The notes: generated by a model not told the origin, from the sequence alone. Positions 31,947 to 41,680 are shown, numbered from the stretch's first letter. The stretch: DNA of 53,347 nt from Fimbriimonadaceae bacterium (GCA_024710805.1 JANJUB010000048.1:1-53347), one strand, 5' to 3'. Made by a program: numbers and translations.

Positions 31947-33142
31947 TGAGCAAGCGTGTTGCGGTCGTCGGCGCAGGGGTCATCGGCCTCTGCGCCGCTG
32001 CCGAGGCCGCCGAACGGGGGCACCAGGTGGTCGTGTACGACCGTCAACCGGAGGACGCCGATCGATGCTCAACCGGCAATGCCGGAATGGTCGTCCCCAG
32101 CCACGTCATCCCACTCGCGGCCCCGGGCATGGTCGGTCTGGGGATGCGCATGATGCTCAACCCTCGGGGCCCGTTCCGCATTCGTCCGCGGCTCGACCTC
32201 GATCAGCTGCGCTGGATGTGGCAGTTCATGAGGTCCGCGAACCAGCAAAACGTGGACGCTGGCGGTCCTGCCCTTCGCGACCTCAGCTTGCTCTCGCGCA
32301 AGCGCTATCTTGAACTCGCCGAGGCAGACGACTTTGGCCTCGTTAAGCGGGGCCTGGTCATGGTGTGTCAACGCCCAGAGACCCTAGAGGAAGAACGCCA
32401 CACCGTGGAGTTCGCTCGAAAGCTCGGCTTGACCGCCGAGATGCTGAACGACGAAGAACTGGCCAAGCTCGATCCAGGTGTCCGCTACGCCGCCGTTGGT
32501 GGCGCTTTCTTTCCCGACGACTGTCACCTGAACCCCGCCGCTTTCCTGACCTCGCTGCGACGACGAGTTCGGGCGGCGGGAGGCACGTTTCACTACGGTC
32601 AGCAGCCGAAGGACCTAGGGACGATCGAGGCCGATCACGTGGTCCTTGCGGCAGGGGTTTGGACCCGCGAACTCGCTCGTCAGATCGGACTGAATCTGCC
32701 CCTCGTGTCGGGCAAAGGTTACTCGATGACGTTGAACCAGCCACCCGTGCTTCCCGAGGTATGCAGCATTCTCGTGGAGGGTCGCGTCGCCGTCACCCCG
32801 TTGGGTGCAAGCCTGCGCGTAGGAGGGACGATGGAGATCGGGGGCGCCGAGGGAACGATCGACCAACGGAGAGTCGACGGCATCGCCGACAGTTTCTGCC
32901 GGTATGTGCCCGCCTGCCCAAGGAACGCCTTCGACGGCCAACCCGTGTGGCACGGTCTACGACCTTGTTCGCCCGACGGACTGCCTTACATCGGCCAAGT
33001 CGATCGCTACACGATCGCCGCCGGACACGCCATGATGGGGCTCAGCTTAGGGCCGGCGACAGGCATCGTCGCGGCCGAGCTCATCGACGGCCATCCGCCT
33101 ACGGTGAATCTTTCGGCATTTGATCCGCGGCGCTTCGCGTGA
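31946..33142 (+). CDS. FAD-dependent amino-acid oxidase, DadA-like
   Basis: This 398-residue flavoenzyme of the DAO family has an N-terminal dinucleotide fold (VAVVGAGVIGLCAAAEAAERGHQVVVYDRQ) and the DadA-like SGNAGMVVPSH-type segment (STGNAGMVVPSH). Later features are VLAAGVWTRELARQIG, SGKGYSMTL and the closing FAD loop GHAMMGLSLGPATGIVAAELI. It probably oxidises D-amino acids, donating electrons to the respiratory chain; glycine oxidase-like activity is an alternative. ATG 31946 overlaps the upstream stop (TGATG). The 3' end overlaps the convergent lipoprotein gene by 44 bp. Confidence 0.88.
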   Translation: MSKRVAVVGAGVIGLCAAAEAAERGHQVVVYDRQPEDADRCSTGNAGMVVPSHVIPLAAPGMVGLGMRMMLNPRGPFRIRPRLDLDQLRWMWQFMRSANQQNVDAGGPALRDLSLLSRKRYLELAEADDFGLVKRGLVMVCQRPETLEEERHTVEFARKLGLTAEMLNDEELAKLDPGVRYAAVGGAFFPDDCHLNPAAFLTSLRRRVRAAGGTFHYGQQPKDLGTIEADHVVLAAGVWTRELARQIGLNLPLVSGKGYSMTLNQPPVLPEVCSILVEGRVAVTPLGASLRVGGTMEIGGAEGTIDQRRVDGIADSFCRYVPACPRNAFDGQPVWHGLRPCSPDGLPYIGQVDRYTIAAGHAMMGLSLGPATGIVAAELIDGHPPTVNLSAFDPRRFA

Positions 33143-33569
33143 CGGTAATCACGAACAGCGTTCCGCCTTGGTTTCCTGCGGCTTCGTTGGCGGTGACGCG
33201 GACTCGTTCGCCCCGAGAGTTCAGGCCCTCGATGACCACGGCTCCGCCCGCCCGTGTTTCGACCGCCTCGACAAGGCGAGCCATGTAGAAAGCGGCCACT
33301 TCGTCAACCGACCCCGCCGTCTGCCGATACGCATCGAGGGTGATCCCTTCTCTGCCGACGGTCGCGACGCCATCCATGCCGCCGCCATCCAGAGCCGCTG
33401 AACTCTTGAAGACTTCGACGCCGAGTTCCTGCGCCAGCTGAGCCACGTCCTCGGTCGGCTTAGGGGCTTGCTCTGCTTCACGTTGAATTTCCGCTGCGGT
33501 CTTCCCGGGCGGCCCTCCGCAACCCACGGCGATCAGGAGCACGAGCCAAGCGGCAAGCACGCTACGCAT
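33099..33569 (-). CDS. Small lipoprotein of unknown function
   Basis: This 156-residue protein has a lipobox (WLVLLIAVGCGG, Cys17) and a soluble domain of mixed alpha/beta character (GSVDEVAAFYMARLVEAVETRAGGAVVIEGLNSRG). No family is recognised. It is 2 bp after the secreted protein gene at 33572-34531 and ends inside the last codons of the convergent dadA-like gene. Confidence 0.7.
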   Translation of the reverse strand: MRSVLAAWLVLLIAVGCGGPPGKTAAEIQREAEQAPKPTEDVAQLAQELGVEVFKSSAALDGGGMDGVATVGREGITLDAYRQTAGSVDEVAAFYMARLVEAVETRAGGAVVIEGLNSRGERVRVTANEAAGNQGGTLFVITVTRSAADQMPKDSP

Positions 33570-33571
33570 GA

Positions 33572-34531
33572 TCAGCTCTTGCGGACCAACTTCAGCACCG
33601 TATGCCCCCGTAGCTTCTGCTCGATGTAAGGGTCGTCGGGGTACTCCGTGACCACGATCTTAAAGCCGCCTTCGGACTTTGCATCGGCTTTGATCGTGTG
33701 CCCCGTCTTGAGGTCGAGGTCAAAATCGATCTTCGCCTTAAGCTGGAACCCAATCTCGTTGAAGTGGACCGCCATCTTCGAGAGGTCGACGGTGTCGCGA
33801 ATGAACTGAAGCAGGTCGGTCTTCATGTCCAGCGTCGCGACCACGCGATGCACCTTCTGGCCGCCCGACTCAACGATGCCATCGTAGGTGTAGACGTAAT
33901 CGAGCCGCTGCATCACCATCTTGCCGTCTTTGCTCGCGAGTTTTTGGGGCGAGTAGCTGACGGTGCGACGCCACGAGTCGCCCTTACTCACTTCGCGGAT
34001 GTCCAGCTTGGGCTGGAAGTCGATCGCACTGTCGATCGATCCAATGAACAGCGCAAGGCGTTGGATCTCGCTGACGAACTGGCCGAGGATTCCCCCCAGG
34101 GCCCCCTGTTGACCCGCAACGCCTACCGGAGCCACCGCAAACAGGCCTCCACCGGGCTTTGCAGCCGGTTTCTTGGGCGTCAGGTCCTTCACCTCGAGGA
34201 ACTCATTGATCGGGCTCAACGTGATGAGCAGGTCGAAGTTTGGCTTTTCGACCGTCTTCTTGCCCCCTTCCTCGATGTTCATCGTCGGACGCTTGTATCG
34301 AAAGTCGTAGATGCCATCCGGTTTGGTGCCGGTGGCTTCGGCGGTGAAGTCGTAGGCGATATCCACCGTCGATGGGATGAACGTGGTGACCCCGATACTC
34401 TGTGTCTCGGTCACGAGGTACGAGCGGACCGAATAGTCGAGCTTCTCGCCCGGCTTCGAGGTTCGCTGCAACTGAACCGGCGCATCCGTCGATACTCCGA
34501 TCGCCGCTAAAAGTAGGAGCGCAGTCATCAT
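33572..34531 (-). CDS. Secreted protein of unknown function
   Basis: This 319-residue protein starts at one of two adjacent ATGs (34531 or 34528) and has a short signal peptide (MMTALLLLAAIGVSTDA). The rest is beta-rich with alternating charged strands (LDYSVRSYLVTETQSIGVTTF, FDLDLKTGHTIKADAKSEGGFKIVV) and a Gly-rich loop at ~150-175. It resembles general periplasmic lipid- or protein-binding beta proteins, but I recognise no family. It lies 8 bp downstream of isocitrate dehydrogenase, so it is co-transcribed. Confidence 0.7.
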   Translation of the reverse strand: MMTALLLLAAIGVSTDAPVQLQRTSKPGEKLDYSVRSYLVTETQSIGVTTFIPSTVDIAYDFTAEATGTKPDGIYDFRYKRPTMNIEEGGKKTVEKPNFDLLITLSPINEFLEVKDLTPKKPAAKPGGGLFAVAPVGVAGQQGALGGILGQFVSEIQRLALFIGSIDSAIDFQPKLDIREVSKGDSWRRTVSYSPQKLASKDGKMVMQRLDYVYTYDGIVESGGQKVHRVVATLDMKTDLLQFIRDTVDLSKMAVHFNEIGFQLKAKIDFDLDLKTGHTIKADAKSEGGFKIVVTEYPDDPYIEQKLRGHTVLKLVRKS

Positions 34532-34539
34532 GGTCTCTC

Positions 34540-35556
34540 TTACGACGCTTTGACGTGATGCATAACTTCGGCGATGTACTCTTGCGTGCTGGCCTTCCCA
34601 CCGAGGTCTCCGGTCAGGCACTTGCCGTCGTCGCAGACCCTCATGACCGAGTTGGTTATCCGATCCGCCATCTCAGGCTCGCCCAAGTGGCGCAGCATCA
34701 TGACTGAGCTGAAGATCAGCGCGGTTGGATTCGCCACGCCCTTCCCCGCGATGTCCGGGGCCGAGCCGTGTACGGCCTCAAAGACCGCGTGGTGGGTGCC
34801 GATGTTCGCACCTGGTGCCAGGCCCAAGCCACCGACCAAACCTGCGCAGAGATCACTTACGATGTCGCCGTAGAGGTTCTCGGTCACGAACACGTCGAAC
34901 TGCTCAGGACGCGTCACGAGCTGCATGCAGCAATTGTCGACGATGATGTCGTCCGCCTGAATGTCGGGAAAGTCATTGGCAACGCGATAGAACTCTTCTA
35001 GAAACATCCCGTCGCACAGTTTCATGATGTTGGCCTTGTGCACCGCAGTCACCCGCTTACGCTGCTGCCGGCGCGCCATACCGAACGCATAGAGACAGAT
35101 ACGGTGGCACCCGGGTCGGGTGATGACCTTCACACCCTGGGCCATGTCGGGATGGGGCTGAAACTCGATGCCCGCGTACAGGTCTTCCGTGTTCTCGCGG
35201 ACGATGATGATGTCGAGGTCCTTGTGCGCAAAGGGCCCTTTGACGCCGGGCAAGCTCTTGGCGGGACGAACGTTGGCAAACAGATCGAGAGCCTTGCGGA
35301 GGGCGACGTTGGCACTGGAGTGCCCCGTGCCGCTGGGTGTCGTAGTCGGGCTCTTCAGGGCAATGCCGATCTCCCGGATTCGCTCGATGGTCTCCTGGGG
35401 CATCGCCGGCAGTCCCTTCTCGACTGCGGAGAGTCCCGCCTCAAGGGGAATCCAAGTGGCCTCAAAGCCCACTGACTCCAGGACCATCAGGGTGGCATCC
35501 ATAATCTCGGGGCCGATGCCATCCCCGGGGATAATCGCAATCTCGCGCTTTGACAT
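34540..35556 (-). CDS. NAD-dependent isocitrate dehydrogenase family enzyme
   Basis: This 338-residue decarboxylating dehydrogenase begins with IAIIPGDGIGPEIMDATLMVLE. The substrate segment TPSGTGHSSANVALRKALDLFANVRP (TP-x-GTG-x-xS-NVALRK-x-LDLYAN pattern) is that of NAD-type isocitrate dehydrogenases. VRENTEDLYAGIEF, the metal-binding DIIVDNCCMQLVTRPEQFDVFVTENLYGDIVSDL block, and GSAPDIAGKGVANPTA are also as expected. 3-isopropylmalate or homoisocitrate dehydrogenase are the alternatives, disfavoured by the S-x-NVALRK motif. It would serve the TCA cycle in the cytoplasm. A GGGGAG ribosome site precedes the ATG. Confidence 0.92.
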   Translation of the reverse strand: MSKREIAIIPGDGIGPEIMDATLMVLESVGFEATWIPLEAGLSAVEKGLPAMPQETIERIREIGIALKSPTTTPSGTGHSSANVALRKALDLFANVRPAKSLPGVKGPFAHKDLDIIIVRENTEDLYAGIEFQPHPDMAQGVKVITRPGCHRICLYAFGMARRQQRKRVTAVHKANIMKLCDGMFLEEFYRVANDFPDIQADDIIVDNCCMQLVTRPEQFDVFVTENLYGDIVSDLCAGLVGGLGLAPGANIGTHHAVFEAVHGSAPDIAGKGVANPTALIFSSVMMLRHLGEPEMADRITNSVMRVCDDGKCLTGDLGGKASTQEYIAEVMHHVKAS

Positions 35557-35590
35557 ACTCCCCTAATTCTGGCGGATTTCGAAGCCGGAG

Positions 35591-35779
35591 TTAGGCTCCG
35601 ATCGGGTCCGGCAACGAATCAGAAATACGGCGCTCGAGTTCTTCTAGACGATCTTGGATGTTGCTGGAGAGTGCCTCGGGTTCGCCAGCGCAGATTTCCT
35701 GGCGTCGACGCCAAGCGAGCAACAAGCCGACGGTGCCCAACGCAACCGTAATCAAAAGCACACTTTTTCCACCACGCAC
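35591..35779 (-). CDS. Small single-pass membrane protein
   Basis: This 62-residue candidate starts at GTG 35779, with TAAAAC 6 nt upstream on the same strand. A transmembrane segment (VLLITVALGTVGLLLAW) and a basic patch (RRRQE) are followed by an acidic amphipathic helix (NIQDRLEELERRISDSL). It is 34 bp upstream of isocitrate dehydrogenase. The membrane protein pattern is clear, the family unknown, and expression unproven. Confidence 0.55.
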   Translation of the reverse strand: MRGGKSVLLITVALGTVGLLLAWRRRQEICAGEPEALSSNIQDRLEELERRISDSLPDPIGA

Positions 35780-35816
35780 GGGTCTGTTTTACCTTTTCAG
35801 ACGACCCACATGGAAA

Positions 35817-35850
35817 CGGGGCCCGGATTCCCGAAGGAACCCGAGCCCCG
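35817..35850 (-). terminator. Terminator of the giant SBBP-repeat gene
   Basis: On the minus strand, CGGGGCTCGGGTTCC pairs imperfectly with GGAATCCGGGCCCCG around the loop TTCG, followed by TTTCC, 20 bp after the stop at 35871. Confidence 0.7.
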
Positions 35851-35870
35851 CTGGTCGATCGCCTGCTTCT

Positions 35871-38800
35871 TTACTGAGGCCGCAGGGTAAGCACGTCGCT
35901 CACCGACTGGGACCGCTGGCTGAAGAAGGCCGTGATCTGGGTGGCCACCACTCGCGAGACCGGGAGGGTGTTCAGCGTGATCGTGACCGAACTGGCGCCT
36001 GCTGGGATCGTCACCGTCGCCGGGACCGCCACATACGGGGCACCGGTCGCGTTCAGATCCTTCTCCAGGTTGACCGTGAGACCGCCCGCCGGAGCGTTGC
36101 GATCGATGGTCACCGTGGCCTGCACCGAGTTGCCACCGATGACCGTGTTCGGGTTCAGCACCAACGACACCAGGGTCGGGGCGAGAACCTCGAGGGTCAC
36201 CGTCCGGCTTGCGCCGGCGTAGCTTGCGGTGATGGTCACGCTCGTGTCCACCGACACGGCCGTCGTGGTCACGTCGAACCGATTGAAGGTGGTACCACCA
36301 GCGATCGGCACCGAAGCCGGAACCTGGACGATGTTCGCGTTACCGCTGACCAGCGGTACGCTGATGCCACCTGCCGGAGCCGGGACATTCATCGTCAGCG
36401 AGCCTCGAGTGGAGTCTCCACCAATCAGGCTATAGGTATCCAACGCCAGCTGCAGGATCCGCGGCGCGAATACCTTCAGGATGGCCGTGCCCGTCTTGCC
36501 CGATGGCAGGCGAGCCGTGATGACCACGTCGACGTCTGTCGCAACCGGGTTGCTCGTGATCGCGAACGTGCGGTTGTTGAGGCCTTGCGGAATCACCACC
36601 GACGTCGGCATGTTGATTGCGTTGGAGTTGCGCGTCAGCGTGACGGTAATACCGCCAACGGGCGCGTTACCGCCAATCGTGACCAAGCCGGTCGAGTTCT
36701 GCGTACCGCCGAACACCTGCGTCGGGTTCACCGACACAAGGACGCCGAGCGCCTGAACCTGCATCGTCGTGGTCGCCGTACGACCCGACTGCAGTCGAGC
36801 ACTGATGACCACGGTGGTGTTGGTCGCGACCATCGATGTGGTGATCACGAACTTGCCAAGGGTCTGGCCGGCGTTGACTCGCATGCTCGAAGGCACCGAA
36901 GCCACTGCGGGGTTGCCGCTGGTGAGGTTCACCAGGGTGCCGCCCGCCGGAGCCGGAGCACTGATGACCACATCGCCCACGGTGTTCTGGACGCCGCCTA
37001 CGACGGAGTTCGGATTGACCGTGACTTGGATGTTGAGTGCGGTGACCCGAAGGATCGCCGTGGCCGTAACGCCTGCCGGGGTTCGAGCCGTGATCGTTAC
37101 ATCCGTGTCGGCGCCCACCTGGAACGTCGGGATGTTGAACGAGCCCTGCGTCTGACCTTCGGCGATGATGATCGACGAGGTCACAACCGCGGCAGCGGTA
37201 TTCGAGCTCGTCAGGCTGATGCGGACACCGCCCGTTCCCGCCGCCGCACCGAGGGTCACGTTACCGGTGGAGTTGAGGCCACCCGTGACGACCGGCGGAT
37301 TAAGCGTGAGCGAGATGCTGAGCGGATTGACCGTTCGCGTAACCGACTTGACGAGCGGCGTCGGCAGCGTGTCCACGCTGGCGGTCAGCGTGACCGACGT
37401 GGGAACCGTAACGCTGCGGGTGATGCCCTCGAAGTTGACCGCGGATTGGCCCGAGTTGAGCTTCACCGTGGCCGGCACGATGCAGACATTGGTGTTGCTG
37501 CTCGTGAGGTTGAACGTGATGCCCGCGGCCGGAGCGACTTCGCCATTGCTGAGCGTGATGCCCATCGCGAAGTTCTGTGATCCGCCGACGACCGAGTTCG
37601 GATTCGCCGTAAGGGTGTAATCCAGCGGTCGGAGCGTCAGGTCGCGGAACCTCACCGGGTAGCCAGGCTTGTCGGTGCTGATTCGCGCAACGATGTTGCC
37701 GGGACCTCGGTGCAACTTCGTCGTGATGAGGAAGTTGTTCGAGCGGATCGCGCCCGGCGGCACATAAGCCTCGATCTGAGTCTTGGTGCCGAACGGAGCG
37801 TACGTTCCATTGTCCGTGTTGACCTTCACCCGGAAGCCGCTCGGCGAGGCCGGCTGAGTCAGGGTCACGTGACCCGTCACAATCGTTCCACCGAGGACGC
37901 TCACGTTGTCCAGATTGACCGCATCGATGCCGGTGGCATCCACGAAGATCGTTCCGGTACGAGACTGGATCGGATTCTTATCCAGCCGCTCGGCGATGAC
38001 GTTGCGGAAGGTATTCCCCGTCGCGACGCCAGCCGTTGCCTTGAAGGTGGTCAACTTGCCCTTCTCGACGTCGCCACCCGCATCGCGGCGCACGTACACC
38101 GCGTAGGTGACCTGACCGTTCGGGAAGGTGACGCCAACCGGCGGGTTACCCGTCGAGCCCAGTCGAAGATCGACTCGGATCGGGGTCGGGCCGGCTTCGC
38201 CGTCGAGGAGCACGGTGCCGGTCGTCTGCTCACCACCGTTGACCCGGTTCGGGTCGAAGGTGAGGCTGCGCAGGCTGGCCGGAAGGATCTGCAAGACCTG
38301 CGAGCGCGTGACCTGAAGGTTCGGCGTCGTGACCTTGGTGAGAATGGTGACCGTCGCCGGCGTATCCACGCCGCGGGTCAGGATGTCGAAGGTCGCCGTC
38401 GTGTCGCCCGTAGGCACCACGAAGCTGCTGATCTGCGTACCGGCCGAATCAACCGCATAGGCGAGGGCCGGGTTGCTGGACGAGACGGAGACCGTCATGC
38501 CCGCTGGCGCAGGTCGGAACAGATTGACGCGACCCGTGACCCGGTTTCCACCAACGATGGTATTCGGGCTGAGGATCATGTTGGTCAGCCAAGGCGCGAC
38601 CGTGAGGTTCGTCGTCTTGGTGTCGCCTTCGAGTTCCGCCGTAAAAGTTACGACGAACTGAGACACGACGTCCGAAGTGGTCACCCGGATCGGCGGGAAG
38701 GTCGTTTGGCCCTCCGGAATCACGATCTGGTCGAGCAGGTTGCCGCCCGCATCGACCGGACGGGCAACGGCTTCGTTGAGCGAGCGGATGCGAATCACCG

Positions 38801-41165
38801 CGCCGCCGGGCGAGGCCGGGCCGTTCAGGCTGATGTTGAGCTGCGCTTCTTCGGTACCCGCGACCGAACCCGGCGTGATGTCAATCGGGTTGAGCAGCGG
38901 AGACGGGCGAACCTTGACCTTCAGAAGGAATCCATCCCAGAAGGGCAGGTTAGGCGCGTTGTCATTGAACATCGTCGGCTTGAAGACGCCGGCGGTGGTC
39001 GGGAAGGCGACCTTGTTGGCTGCCGTCCAAGAGTTGGTCACACCAACGAGGTAGGCGTTGCGAGAGCGATCGACGTAGAGGCCGAGAGCCAGGTCGTCTT
39101 CTTCGCCGCCGAAGTAGCTACCGTAGAGCAGATTCGAACCGGCCTCATCGAGCGCCTGCAGATAGGCGTCACCGATGCGGAGCGGGTTGTTCGGACCGTT
39201 GTACGTGGTGTCGTCGCCGGTCGGCGTCGTGACGATGAACGGGTTGACGTAGCCGGCGATGTAAGCAACGCCGAGGTCGTCGACCGCGATGGCCTGCTGC
39301 GAACCGCCACCTCCCATGAAGGTCGAATAGACAAGCGAAGCGCCGTCGATCGCGATCTTGGTGGTGAAGTTTTCACCCGGCGGATTGAACACGGTGTCGA
39401 AAGCACCTTGGGTCCGCGGGAAGTCGACCGACTGGGTCGCACCGATGATGTAGGCGTTGCCCGAGTTGTCGATCGCAATCGAACTTGCCGATTCACCAGC
39501 GCTACCACCGATAAAGGTGGAGTAGTCCAGCGAGGTGCCGCTCGGCACCAGCTTCGAGACGAACGCGTCGCCGCCCTGCATGGTGGTGTCGAACGAACCG
39601 GCTACGGTCGGGAAGTTCGGCGAACTGGTCGAACCCACGAGGAATGCGTTGCCGACCGCGTCGACCGCGACGCCGGCGACGACATCGCTCTGGTTACCGC
39701 CGATGTGGGTGCCGTAGTCGTAAACATTGGTCGCGCTGATCCGAGCGACGAAGCCGTCGGTGTTGCCACCGCCAAACGTCGGCTGAAGCACGCCTGCGGT
39801 TCGCGGGAAGTTCGCGCCTTCCACCTGGCCGACAACATAGGCGTTGCCATTGCTGTCAACCCCAATATCGAAGCCGATATCGGCGGGCGGGAACGGGTTA
39901 TCGGTGAACGAACCCATGTACGTGCCGTACTCGAGCGCGTTGCCGTTGGTCGAGATGCGCGCCACAAAGGCGTCGCCACCGCCGCCGCGGTAGATCGTCT
40001 GGACGGCATCCGGCGTGGTCGGGAAGGCTCCCGCCGAAGGAACGTCCGGCGAAGTGGTGATACCGGTGATCCACGCACGACCCTGAAGGTCGAGCGCGAT
40101 GCCATACGCCTCTTCGGCACCGTTTCCGCCAATAACCGTGGAGTAGATCAGGCTGGTCGCGTCACTCGAAAACTTCGTGATGAACGCGTCGAATCCCTGA
40201 ACCGTGTTATCGTAGGCTCCGTTGGTGATCGGGTAGTTCACCGAGGTGGTCGAGCCCGCGATGTGAGGCTGGTTGACATGGTCGACGGCGACGTCGTACG
40301 CAATGTCATCTCCAGGAGCGGCGATCGTCGCAAAGCCACCGTACAGCGTCGAATAGACGACGGGGTCGATGACCAGCGGCTTCGACGGATCGTAGCCGTC
40401 GACTTCGAATCCGAACGTGCCGTCGGCGTTTTTCACGAACTTACACTGGACTTGCCGGTCTTCGTTCGCGATGCGCTGGTAGGCGTACAGATCCGTGACC
40501 GCGACCTCGCCGTAGCGGGTCGTTACCGCCATGGTGTCGTCGTTCTTGATCCGAGCCGACTGCGCGCCGACGTACTTAAACTTGATGCTTTCGGGGCGGG
40601 CGCCGGGGGCGACCACGAGGTCGAATCGCGGGGCTCCGCCATCGCGATAAACACGCATGTTGACGCCCGTGTAAAGCTCGTTGACCCAAGCTTCATTGAA
40701 CGTCTTCACCCCAGCGTGAGTGGTGTTCCCGCGGATGAAGTTGACTTCACCGGGGCGCTCGCCGAGTCCATGCGCGCCCGAACCCATGTTCGCGCCCATA
40801 AACTGCAGCTCGATAACTTGGCCCGACCGCGTGCGCGGCTTGGCCATGCCCTTGCCGTTCTGGCGCCAGGCGATGTCACCAAGCCGATAAAAGTCGTACT
40901 TGATGCCAGAACGGGTCACCCACACGTCCATGCCCTTCCACCCTGAGTAGAAGCGAGCATCCTCGTGCCACTGACCCTTGTTCTCGATGAAGCCGAAATC
41001 CCATCCATTGGGCTTGACAGCTTGCTTCGCAGGCTGCGGGGGCGGCGCGCCGGCAACCCCAGCGCTTCCAGCATCCGCATCCCGGAAAGCCAATCCGGCC
41101 ATGGTAATGGCCAGGGCGCCTCCTAAAAAGGCTCCCCAACGCAACGTCGTTTTCCTAACGATCAC
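35871..41165 (-). CDS. Giant SBBP beta-propeller surface protein with ten Ig-like repeats
   Basis: This protein of about 1764 residues starts at GTG 41165 (AGAGGTGG ribosome site upstream). Its signal region is RWGAFLGGALAITMAGLAF. A domain beginning GWDFGFIENKGQWHEDARFYSG is typical of SBBP-repeat proteins. A run of SBBP propeller units follows, each with YSTxxGG ... GNAYxVGxTxSxxFP ... GAF..T...GGDAFVxK. From about residue 795 to the end there are ten ~95-residue Ig-like repeats marked by NPNxVxGG near each start and APAGG in the middle; the last five are most alike. It ends without a sorting tail. It is probably a secreted or surface adhesin-like protein. The extreme coding bias makes long shadow frames on the other strand. 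Confidence 0.88.
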   Translation of the reverse strand: MIVRKTTLRWGAFLGGALAITMAGLAFRDADAGSAGVAGAPPPQPAKQAVKPNGWDFGFIENKGQWHEDARFYSGWKGMDVWVTRSGIKYDFYRLGDIAWRQNGKGMAKPRTRSGQVIELQFMGANMGSGAHGLGERPGEVNFIRGNTTHAGVKTFNEAWVNELYTGVNMRVYRDGGAPRFDLVVAPGARPESIKFKYVGAQSARIKNDDTMAVTTRYGEVAVTDLYAYQRIANEDRQVQCKFVKNADGTFGFEVDGYDPSKPLVIDPVVYSTLYGGFATIAAPGDDIAYDVAVDHVNQPHIAGSTTSVNYPITNGAYDNTVQGFDAFITKFSSDATSLIYSTVIGGNGAEEAYGIALDLQGRAWITGITTSPDVPSAGAFPTTPDAVQTIYRGGGGDAFVARISTNGNALEYGTYMGSFTDNPFPPADIGFDIGVDSNGNAYVVGQVEGANFPRTAGVLQPTFGGGNTDGFVARISATNVYDYGTHIGGNQSDVVAGVAVDAVGNAFLVGSTSSPNFPTVAGSFDTTMQGGDAFVSKLVPSGTSLDYSTFIGGSAGESASSIAIDNSGNAYIIGATQSVDFPRTQGAFDTVFNPPGENFTTKIAIDGASLVYSTFMGGGGSQQAIAVDDLGVAYIAGYVNPFIVTTPTGDDTTYNGPNNPLRIGDAYLQALDEAGSNLLYGSYFGGEEDDLALGLYVDRSRNAYLVGVTNSWTAANKVAFPTTAGVFKPTMFNDNAPNLPFWDGFLLKVKVRPSPLLNPIDITPGSVAGTEEAQLNISLNGPASPGGAVIRIRSLNEAVARPVDAGGNLLDQIVIPEGQTTFPPIRVTTSDVVSQFVVTFTAELEGDTKTTNLTVAPWLTNMILSPNTIVGGNRVTGRVNLFRPAPAGMTVSVSSSNPALAYAVDSAGTQISSFVVPTGDTTATFDILTRGVDTPATVTILTKVTTPNLQVTRSQVLQILPASLRSLTFDPNRVNGGEQTTGTVLLDGEAGPTPIRVDLRLGSTGNPPVGVTFPNGQVTYAVYVRRDAGGDVEKGKLTTFKATAGVATGNTFRNVIAERLDKNPIQSRTGTIFVDATGIDAVNLDNVSVLGGTIVTGHVTLTQPASPSGFRVKVNTDNGTYAPFGTKTQIEAYVPPGAIRSNNFLITTKLHRGPGNIVARISTDKPGYPVRFRDLTLRPLDYTLTANPNSVVGGSQNFAMGITLSNGEVAPAAGITFNLTSSNTNVCIVPATVKLNSGQSAVNFEGITRSVTVPTSVTLTASVDTLPTPLVKSVTRTVNPLSISLTLNPPVVTGGLNSTGNVTLGAAAGTGGVRISLTSSNTAAAVVTSSIIIAEGQTQGSFNIPTFQVGADTDVTITARTPAGVTATAILRVTALNIQVTVNPNSVVGGVQNTVGDVVISAPAPAGGTLVNLTSGNPAVASVPSSMRVNAGQTLGKFVITTSMVATNTTVVISARLQSGRTATTTMQVQALGVLVSVNPTQVFGGTQNSTGLVTIGGNAPVGGITVTLTRNSNAINMPTSVVIPQGLNNRTFAITSNPVATDVDVVITARLPSGKTGTAILKVFAPRILQLALDTYSLIGGDSTRGSLTMNVPAPAGGISVPLVSGNANIVQVPASVPIAGGTTFNRFDVTTTAVSVDTSVTITASYAGASRTVTLEVLAPTLVSLVLNPNTVIGGNSVQATVTIDRNAPAGGLTVNLEKDLNATGAPYVAVPATVTIPAGASSVTITLNTLPVSRVVATQITAFFSQRSQSVSDVLTLRPQ

Positions 41166-41364
41166 CGACTTCCACCTCTTTCCCTTTGGACTGAATTGAA
41201 CCGCGGGGCGACGCGATCCACGCCCAGTTACCCGTATTTTAACCACGTTCGGCGGAAATTGCATAGACCGAGGCGTGGTTGAATCATGCACCAGACGTTT
41301 TTTAGCGGGGGAAAGTTCTTGATTTCCTTCCTCCGCTGTCGGCGGGTCAATGGTCCCGAGGGAT

Positions 41365-41393
41365 TTGGCCCCCTGCAACATTCGCCCTATAAT
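41365..41393 (+). promoter_or_regulatory. Promoter TTGGCC-17-TATAAT
   Basis: This is a perfect -10 (41388-41393) with a moderate -35 (41365-41370) at ideal spacing, driving the small membrane protein at 41445. A CCTCA/TGAGG hairpin lies in the leader at 41415-41428. The divergent giant gene has only a TAAAAT -10 candidate at 41236-41241; the rest of 41166-41444 holds no gene. Confidence 0.75.
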
Positions 41394-41444
41394 CACCGAC
41401 TAAGTAAACAGACGCCTCAGAGTTGAGGCAAGGAAACACAAACC

Positions 41445-41636
41445 ATGTCGGGAAGCGTAAAGTTGGGACTGCTGATCATCGGGCTCGTGCTGCTCGGCGG
41501 AATGCTCCTAAAATTCACCCTCAGCCTCATCGCCTGGCTCACTCCGATCCTGATCGTCGTCGCTATCGGCCTGATCTTGTTCGGCGCGGCCTCGAAGAAG
41601 GCCCTCGGTGGCAGCCGCCGCCGGTATCTCCCATAA
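41445..41636 (+). CDS. Small two-pass membrane protein
   Basis: This 63-residue protein is almost entirely two hydrophobic helices (LGLLIIGLVLLGGMLLKF and LIAWLTPILIVVAIGLILFG) ending in a basic tail (SKKALGGSRRRYLP). The promoter, AAGGAAA ribosome site and ATG are all well placed, so the gene is convincing. The function is unknown. Confidence 0.75.
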   Translation: MSGSVKLGLLIIGLVLLGGMLLKFTLSLIAWLTPILIVVAIGLILFGAASKKALGGSRRRYLP

Positions 41637-41680
41637 GCCCCGCAAGCCTCGAGCGCGGCCAGACGCGCTAACATAGGCTC

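Noticed and set aside
35658-37580. Plus-strand open frame of 640 codons opposite the Ig-like repeats
   Set aside because: It has the same cause: low-complexity Arg/His-rich translation, no ribosome site, antisense to convincing coding sequence.
37710-40946. Long plus-strand open frame (1078 codons) opposite the giant SBBP gene
   Set aside because: The product is Arg/Asp/His-rich without domains, and the minus strand encodes clear SBBP and Ig-like repeats. The frame is open because of the biased codon use of those repeats.
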